Shown here: positions 13,738 to 17,195 of the stretch, piece by piece
Numbering within the stretch: the stretch's first letter is position 1
Layout of the letters: each line of letters starts with the position of its first letter
Origin: SYOC01 sp050185455
Lineage (GTDB): Bacteria; Desulfobacterota; Binatia; Bin18
NCBI GenBank assembly: GCA_050185455.1
Contig: JBFWZL010000069.1
Span: 1-17,195, forward strand
Length of the DNA: 17,195 bases
Reading direction: 5' to 3'
Translations under genes and position numbers: made by a program
Notes under the pieces: generated by a model
What the model saw: the letters and a program-made list of their open reading frames with translations, nothing else
Database searches by the model: none
What the model was told of the DNA's origin: nothing

Positions 13738-13765
13738 TCATCGGCTCTTCACCGGTATTTCTTTA
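13738..13765 (-). promoter_or_regulatory. Sigma-28 (FliA)-type promoter for the flgM operon
   Basis: The minus strand reads TAAAGAAA, 12 bases, then GCCGATGA. This resembles the FliA consensus TAAAGTTT-N11-GCCGATAA with one extra spacer base and one mismatch in the -10. The TAA of the -35 box is the flgJ stop codon. Transcription from it would begin near 13730, about 20 bases before the riboswitch, leaving a leader of about 195 bases. Sigma-28 control fits a class III operon carrying flgM and flgKL. Confidence 0.68.
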
Positions 13766-14101
13766 GAGACCCTCCTCTTCACCCGCTGCGGGCGAGATTG
13801 CTTGAGCATCTCCCCTTTGTTCCATGCGGTGCAGAGACTGTTCGAGAAAATCAGTAAGTCCTACGCCGTCACGTTTTGCCAGGACGCGTGTCACTTCCAC
13901 ATCCGCCAAGGCGACATACGAATCACGGGAGGAAGACTTCTCGCCATCGAGTCCTTCTCCGGACAACGTGGCGCGCATCGATTTCAGCATCTCCAACAGC
14001 AACAACGACGCAAACTCTTCGGCAACTTTTCGGGCGGACGCTGCTGAGGACTGAGAGTTGAGAGCTGAGGGCTGAGTGAGATTTTTAATGTCCATCCCCA
14101 T
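13763..14101 (-). CDS. flgJ: FlgJ-like rod-binding protein, no muramidase domain
   Basis: A 112-residue protein matching only the N-terminal rod-binding domain of FlgJ (about 24-95): RKVAEEFASLLLLEMLKSMRATL, then DSYVALADVEVTRVLAKRDGVGLTDFLEQSL. FlgJ acts as the rod cap during assembly in the periplasm. The C-terminal peptidoglycan hydrolase domain of enteric FlgJ is absent, as in many deltaproteobacterial-type genomes where a separate hydrolase is used. Residues 7-23 (LTQPSALNSQSSAASAR) are encoded by a 7-bp tandem repeat array and look like an acquired low-complexity leader. The start at 14101 has AAGG seven bases upstream; ATG 14095 is possible. The stop forms part of the promoter for the flgM operon. 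Confidence 0.88.
   Translation of the reverse strand: MGMDIKNLTQPSALNSQSSAASARKVAEEFASLLLLEMLKSMRATLSGEGLDGEKSSSRDSYVALADVEVTRVLAKRDGVGLTDFLEQSLHRMEQRGDAQAISPAAGEEEGL
14042..14076. repeat. Heptamer array (NNNTGAG, 5 units) within the flgJ 5' end
   Basis: Five consecutive 7-base units (TGCTGAG, GACTGAG, AGTTGAG, AGCTGAG, GGCTGAG on the plus strand) share TGAG and differ in the first three bases. On the coding strand they read as CTCA-type units and encode a Ser/Gln/Ala-rich stretch of FlgJ. The orientation used is open in all frames; the reverse would give TGA stops. Confidence 0.8.
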
Positions 14102-14107
14102 AGATAG

Positions 14108-14135
14108 GCCTTTCTACTTTTGCCTTTTGACTTTC
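14108..14135. repeat. Heptamer array (AAAAGTC-like) between flgI and flgJ
   Basis: Four degenerate 7-base units (GCCTTTC, TACTTTT, GCCTTTT, GACTTTC on the plus strand) fill most of the flgI-flgJ gap and supply the AAGG ribosome site of flgJ. They form a different unit family from the other arrays, with the same period. Confidence 0.65.
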
Positions 14136-14150
14136 TTCCCTTTTTCCAGC

Positions 14151-15293
14151 CTACATAATCACGAGCTCCGCTTGCAAGGCTCCAGCCTCCTTCAGCGCTT
14201 CAAATACGGCAATAAGATCTCTCGGCGTAACCCCTAAACTATTTAAGGCTAACACAAGTTCCTTGAGCGACGCCCCTTTTCCACCGGGCATTTCCACCAA
14301 TTGTCGATCTTTGGGTTCTTCGATGACAATCGAGGTATCCGGCACAACCACAGTCTGGCCATCACTGAATGGCTGCGGTTGCGACACCCCGAGTTCGGTT
14401 TTGATAGTGATATGCAAGCCGCCATGCGCAATTGCGACAGGCGCCAGCCGCACGTTTTGCCCCATAATAACCGTTCCAGTCCGTTCATTGACGACAACTC
14501 GGGCCGCATTATCAGGAGCAACCTCCAGCGACTCCAGAGAAGCAACGAAGGATACAGGATCCAAACGAGCAGCAGGTGGAAGAGAAATCGCAACTTCTCC
14601 GGGTGATTGCGGACGCGCAACCACATCAGGAAGCGCGGCATTAATAGCCTCGGTAATTCGTTGGGCGGTCGTAAAGTCCGGCTGTTTCAACTGAATCCGC
14701 ATGACGCCGTCAGCCGCCAGTGCTTCCGTCACTACCGAACGTTCGAGCAAAGCTCCTCCAGTCACACGCCCGACCGTTTGATGGTTTTTGCTGATTCGCG
14801 CCCCAACGCCATTCGCGCTAAAACCCCCACCTAGGCTGATTGGCCCTTGCGCCACGGCATACACTTGTCCATCCGGCCCTTTGAGAGGCGTCAGCAACAG
14901 GGTCCCCCCTGAAAGGCTCTGGGCGTCACCGATGGATGACGCAAGCGCGTCTAAGCGAGTTCCTGGTTGTACGTACGGAGGAATTTCCACTGTAACTATC
15001 ACGGCAGCGACATTCTTCACGCGCACGTCTTCTGGCCGCACTCGGATACGGTAGTCCTGTAGCAGGTTCGTTAGCGCCTGGACGGTAAACTCGGTTTTTT
15101 GCCGGTCCCCTGTGCCGTTCAAGCCGACCGCGAGTCCATAACCGAATAGCTGATTGGAGCGAAAACCTTCCACATGGGCAAGGTCTTTAATGCGAGCGGC
15201 CTCGGCGGATGAACACAGCAGTAGCCAGTAGCTAGTAGCCAGTAGCCAACAGAGCAAATACGGAACGCGGAATGTGGAATGCGAAATATGCAT
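14151..15293 (-). CDS. flgI: Flagellar P-ring protein FlgI
   Basis: A 380-residue FlgI, which assembles in the periplasm around the rod at the peptidoglycan layer. After a signal peptide cut near SSAEA/ARIKDLA (residue 32) come the hallmark segments. These are GFRSNQLFGYGLAVGLNGTGD, TNLLQDYRIRVRPEDVRVKNVAAVIV, DALASSIGDAQSLSGGTLLLTPL and VVNERTGTVIMGQNVRLAPVAIAHG, ending in LVLALNSLGVTPRDLIAVFEALKEAGALQAELVIM. The hydrophobic core of the signal peptide (WLLATSYWLL) is encoded by four TGGCTAC-type heptamers, and the preceding residues come from a second heptamer family. ATG 15293 has AGGA nine bases upstream. A longer in-frame form to 15371 would overlap flgH and lacks a signal-peptide-like start. 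Confidence 0.95.
   Translation of the reverse strand: MHISHSTFRVPYLLCWLLATSYWLLLCSSAEAARIKDLAHVEGFRSNQLFGYGLAVGLNGTGDRQKTEFTVQALTNLLQDYRIRVRPEDVRVKNVAAVIVTVEIPPYVQPGTRLDALASSIGDAQSLSGGTLLLTPLKGPDGQVYAVAQGPISLGGGFSANGVGARISKNHQTVGRVTGGALLERSVVTEALAADGVMRIQLKQPDFTTAQRITEAINAALPDVVARPQSPGEVAISLPPAARLDPVSFVASLESLEVAPDNAARVVVNERTGTVIMGQNVRLAPVAIAHGGLHITIKTELGVSQPQPFSDGQTVVVPDTSIVIEEPKDRQLVEMPGGKGASLKELVLALNSLGVTPRDLIAVFEALKEAGALQAELVIM
15221..15248. repeat. Heptamer array GTAGCCA x4 encoding the FlgI signal-peptide core
   Basis: Four adjacent 7-base units, three GTAGCCA and one GTAGCTA. The coding-strand unit TGGCTAC, read in any frame, cycles through the same hydrophobic heptapeptide W-L-L-A-T-G-Y, which makes up the FlgI h-region. 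Confidence 0.9.
15262..15282. repeat. Heptamer array GGAATGC-like x3 at the FlgI start
   Basis: Units GGAACGC, GGAATGT and GGAATGC in tandem, with a decayed fourth (GAAATAT) reaching 15289. They encode the n-region of the FlgI signal peptide (HISHSTFRVP). Confidence 0.75.
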
Positions 15294-15296
15294 TGC

Positions 15297-15331
15297 TGAA
15301 ATCCTAATCCCTGACTCCCAATCTCTAACTC
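15297..15331. repeat. Degenerate heptamer array between flgH and flgI
   Basis: Units TGAAATC, CTAATCC, CTGACTC, CCAATCT and CTAACTC follow one another with a shared 7-base period. They fill the flgH-flgI spacer, begin next to the flgH stop, and include the AGGA used as the flgI ribosome site. Confidence 0.65.
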
Positions 15332-16120
15332 CTAGAACGGGAATAACCAATCGAAAGCCCAGGTACCCCAACCGGAACGTTGCTTGTCGGCAACAATGCC
15401 GACCCCGCCAAAAGCGATACGCGCATCCGCGATTTGAGAAGACGACACACTGTTATCTCGACCAATATCTTCTTGACGCACGATGCCGGTCAACGTCATG
15501 AATTGCTCTTCATTATTGACGGTAACGGAACGCGTCCCTTGAATGACAAGATTGCCATTTGGAAGGACGTCCTTGACCACGGCTGTAATGTTCGCTGTCA
15601 GTCGTCCTTCTCGTTTTGTTGAACCAGCTCCCGCATGGCTGCTGTCAGCATTCACATCGAGCAAGTTGGTCAGATTCGAACGGGCTAGAGCGCCTTGCAG
15701 GCCGAGCATCGCGGTGATTTCCGCGCTATTGGCGCTGGAGCGAGAGAGGTCCGTGTTCGCGGTATTACTGGCTTTGGCGGACTCTGACACTTGCACGGTC
15801 AAGACATCCCCCACACGGAAGGCTTTGCGATCTCCGTAGAAAAAGGTCCGGTCATCAGCCGGCCATAATGAGCCGGCGGAGGCAGGACCCGTGGCGGAGC
15901 TGGGGACCGCCGACAACCTCGCATGCGCGACGTCTTGCGCTAATTCTTTTTCCGTTGGTTGAGGATTGAAGCGGACTTTCATTTGCTGGGCGCATCCGCT
16001 GTTGAGTAAGCAGTAGGCAGTAAGCAGTAAGCAGCACCAAAAACTGCGGCCCGCTGCCGGCTGTCTGTTGCCTGTGGAAAGCTGATAGCTGATAGCTGAT
16101 AGCTGATAGCTGTTCTTCAT
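15332..16120 (-). CDS. flgH: Flagellar L-ring lipoprotein FlgH
   Basis: A 262-residue FlgH, a lipoprotein that forms the outer-membrane bushing of the flagellum. The signal peptide ends at C43 in LLNSGCAQQ, which departs from the usual lipobox by having Asn at -3. The mature part shows SLWPADDRTFFYGDRKAFRVGDVLTVQVSESAKASN, then EGRLTANITAVVKDVLPNGNLVIQGTR and RQEDIGRDNSVSSSQIADARIAFGGVG, matching the FlgH family. The N-terminal 40 residues are largely made of 7-bp repeats, giving the odd SYQLSAISYQLS and CLLLTAYCLL peptides. ATG 16120 overlaps the flgA stop (TGATG) with AGGGTGA upstream. A TTG one codon earlier is also in frame. Confidence 0.95.
   Translation of the reverse strand: MKNSYQLSAISYQLSTGNRQPAAGRSFWCCLLLTAYCLLNSGCAQQMKVRFNPQPTEKELAQDVAHARLSAVPSSATGPASAGSLWPADDRTFFYGDRKAFRVGDVLTVQVSESAKASNTANTDLSRSSANSAEITAMLGLQGALARSNLTNLLDVNADSSHAGAGSTKREGRLTANITAVVKDVLPNGNLVIQGTRSVTVNNEEQFMTLTGIVRQEDIGRDNSVSSSQIADARIAFGGVGIVADKQRSGWGTWAFDWLFPF
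16005..16032. repeat. Heptamer array AGTAAGC x4 encoding the FlgH signal-peptide core
   Basis: Four adjacent units, three AGTAAGC and one AGTAGGC. The coding-strand unit GCTTACT, read in any frame, cycles A-Y-C-L-L-L-T and forms the hydrophobic core just ahead of the lipobox cysteine. Confidence 0.9.
16054..16112. repeat. Heptamer arrays in the FlgH N-terminus: degenerate CTGNCTG then GCTGATA x4
   Basis: 16081-16112 is four perfect GCTGATA units plus GCTG, encoding the repeating S-Y-Q-L-S-A-I peptide right after the FlgH start. 16054-16074 is three degenerate units (CTGCCGG, CTGTCTG, TTGCCTG) of another family, encoding the polar GNRQPAAG linker. Confidence 0.85.
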
Positions 16121-16851
16121 CAATTCACCCTTACCCTACGATCATCTAGAATCTGTCCTTCCACCACTTTGCCAGATGAAGGATTCTCCACCCGGATACG
16201 ATCCCCCACCCTTCCAGGCTCAGTCGCCCGCCCTGACGTCTCGACATGGATCCCGCTCGATTCGTATATGAGCGTCACAACACTGCCTCTCCGGACCACA
16301 CGCGGGAGTTCCACCATCGAAGCCGTTACCACTTGATTCACTTCTATTGGCCGAGACGCTTGTTGACCTGCAAGCGCATCGATGGAGGTCAGAGGTTGCA
16401 GCGGAAGGTCGCCAAGGTTGCGCCGCTCTAAACGGACTCTTGCCGGGGTCACGGATTCGTAATGCGCCAGCGGCTGCGAGGTCACCACGACATTCTCGAA
16501 GACTTGCACCTCCGAATCGATCCATAGTCGCGCCTCCTCTCGCCCATTTACCTGCACCGCGACAAGAAAACGGCGCAGCCCGGGAGTTACTCCCCGCGTC
16601 GGCTTGAGCACGACCAAATCGATAGCTCCGTCCGGCAACGTCGAAGGCGTAAAAGAACGTAATACGATTTCGACCTGGTCCGGCCGCCAGGCGCTGCGTT
16701 CCAGTACATATTCGCGCAGTGTTTCCACCACACGTTCTTGAGAAAGGGATTGCCTGGCGCCGTCTGTTTTGGCGGACAGAGGAAAAACAAGCGATAACAC
16801 CATTAGGAAAACAAGAAAAAATATCCGGCTCTGGCCCATGGCTCTTTGCAT
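16120..16851 (-). CDS. flgA: Flagellar basal body P-ring formation chaperone FlgA
   Basis: A 243-residue FlgA, a periplasmic chaperone for FlgI P-ring assembly. The N-terminus is a Sec signal peptide (hydrophobic FFLVFLMVLSLVFPLSA, about 11-27). The second half contains the SAF-like FlgA domain: PLAHYESVTPARVRLERRNLG, DALAGQQASRPIEVNQVVTASMVE, RRGSVVTLIYESSGIHVETSGRA, then IRVENPSSGKVVEGQI near the end. Length and domain order are normal. Two in-frame ATGs are possible (16851 and 16839). The AAGG before 16851 abuts the ATG, so the ribosome site does not decide between them. The stop overlaps the flgH start, so flgA and flgH are co-translated. Confidence 0.93.
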   Translation of the reverse strand: MQRAMGQSRIFFLVFLMVLSLVFPLSAKTDGARQSLSQERVVETLREYVLERSAWRPDQVEIVLRSFTPSTLPDGAIDLVVLKPTRGVTPGLRRFLVAVQVNGREEARLWIDSEVQVFENVVVTSQPLAHYESVTPARVRLERRNLGDLPLQPLTSIDALAGQQASRPIEVNQVVTASMVELPRVVRRGSVVTLIYESSGIHVETSGRATEPGRVGDRIRVENPSSGKVVEGQILDDRRVRVN

Positions 16852-16986
16852 CCTTGCAATAATGCTATTCTTCGTGACTTCACTGCGCTTCTCGCTATAT
16901 TCAGGAGGAACAGGGTGAGGAAAGCCGGAAAAACCGGGATCACCTCACCTGAAAATTGCTCTAGATGTTGCCCCTCACTCCCTCGT
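16852..16986 (-). other. flgG-flgA intergenic spacer with a hairpin
   Basis: A 135-base spacer without an ORF I can support. Its main feature on the minus strand is an inverted repeat: GGTGAGG (16949-16943) pairs with CCTCACC (16920-16914), enclosing an inner CCGG/CCGG pair around five T residues. No T-run follows the outer stem, so this is more likely an mRNA processing or stability element than a terminator. No promoter recognised. Confidence 0.45.
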
Positions 16987-17195
16987 TTACAATCTCACGA
17001 GATTATTCGCCGTCTGCATCATGTCATCAGCAGTACGGATGGCGCGAGAATTAATTTCATACGCTCGCTGCCCTGCAATAAGGTTGACCATCTCTTCCAC
17101 GACGCTGACATTGGACCCTTCAAGTAAAAATTGCAGAACCGACCCAATCCCCTCCTGTCCTGGGGTGCCAGGCGTAGGGTCTCCGGACGATTGTG
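16987..17195 (-). CDS. flgG: Flagellar distal rod protein FlgG, C-terminal part
   Basis: The last 68 residues of FlgG, with the start outside the window. FlgG builds the distal rod, exported through the flagellar type III apparatus. The signature LEGSNVSVVEEMVNLIAGQRAYEIN, followed by RAIRTADDMMQTANNLVRL and the stop, is the standard FlgG C-terminus that packs the rod core. The preceding PTPGTPGQEGIGSVLQ matches the usual surface loop before the final helix. It leads into flgA in the same direction, the common flgF-flgG-flgA order. The next gene upstream would be expected to be flgF. Confidence 0.95.
   Translation of the reverse strand, partial: QSSGDPTPGTPGQEGIGSVLQFLLEGSNVSVVEEMVNLIAGQRAYEINSRAIRTADDMMQTANNLVRL

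Noticed and set aside
15294..15371. 26-residue extension of FlgI upstream of ATG 15293
   Set aside because: It overlaps the end of flgH, is made partly of degenerate repeats, and would place the signal peptide core too far inside.
14042..16112. CRISPR or insertion-sequence interpretation of the repeat tracts
   Set aside because: Units are 7 bases with no spacers, there is no transposase or terminal inverted repeat, and neighbouring arrays have different units.

Overview
The window comes from a Gram-negative, flagellated bacterium. It encodes P-ring and L-ring flagellar proteins (FlgI, FlgH), which only diderms with an outer membrane have. The gene order flgG-flgA-flgH-flgI-flgJ(short)-flgM-flgN-flgK-flgL-csrA-fliW, with a FlgJ that lacks a muramidase domain, fits deltaproteobacterial, Nitrospirota or Methylomirabilota/Binatota-like lineages. 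I cannot name the species. Every gene I can support lies on the minus strand, so transcription runs from high to low coordinates. Most junctions are 1-4 base start/stop overlaps, which indicates tight operons.

Layout in the direction of transcription. (1) 17195-13763 carries the rod and ring genes: the flgG 3' end, flgA, flgH, flgI and a short flgJ. Gene boundaries between 14042 and 16112 are colonised by several different 7-bp tandem repeat arrays. Two of these encode the hydrophobic cores of the FlgI and FlgH signal peptides. (2) 13765-13536 is a regulatory leader. A sigma-28-like promoter overlaps the flgJ stop codon. It is followed by a cyclic-di-GMP-I (GEMM-I) riboswitch aptamer, a hairpin that can bury a strong Shine-Dalgarno sequence, and a three-codon mini-ORF just ahead of flgM. 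(3) 13535-9154 is the late operon flgM-flgN-flgK-flgL-csrA-fliW: anti-sigma factor, chaperone, hook-filament junction proteins and the CsrA/FliW regulatory pair. (4) 9011-5548 holds a large PAS-histidine kinase-receiver hybrid and an HDOD protein. (5) 5316-1 is a six-gene cluster: a CMP-sugar transferase, a Gfo/Idh oxidoreductase, a DegT aminotransferase, an SDR epimerase, a GNAT acetyltransferase and a NeuB-type synthase. It should make and activate a nonulosonic (sialic/legionaminic/pseudaminic-like) sugar, plausibly for flagellin or surface glycosylation.

The most notable observation is that the late flagellar operon appears to be controlled by sigma-28, a c-di-GMP riboswitch in the leader of the anti-sigma-28 gene, and the CsrA/FliW pair encoded downstream. 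If the leader folds as proposed, c-di-GMP would act directly on expression of flgM and possibly the genes behind it. The second most notable is the reuse of heptanucleotide repeats as signal-peptide coding sequence in two adjacent genes. The third is a FlgL carrying what looks like a FlgE-type (hook protein) D2 domain.
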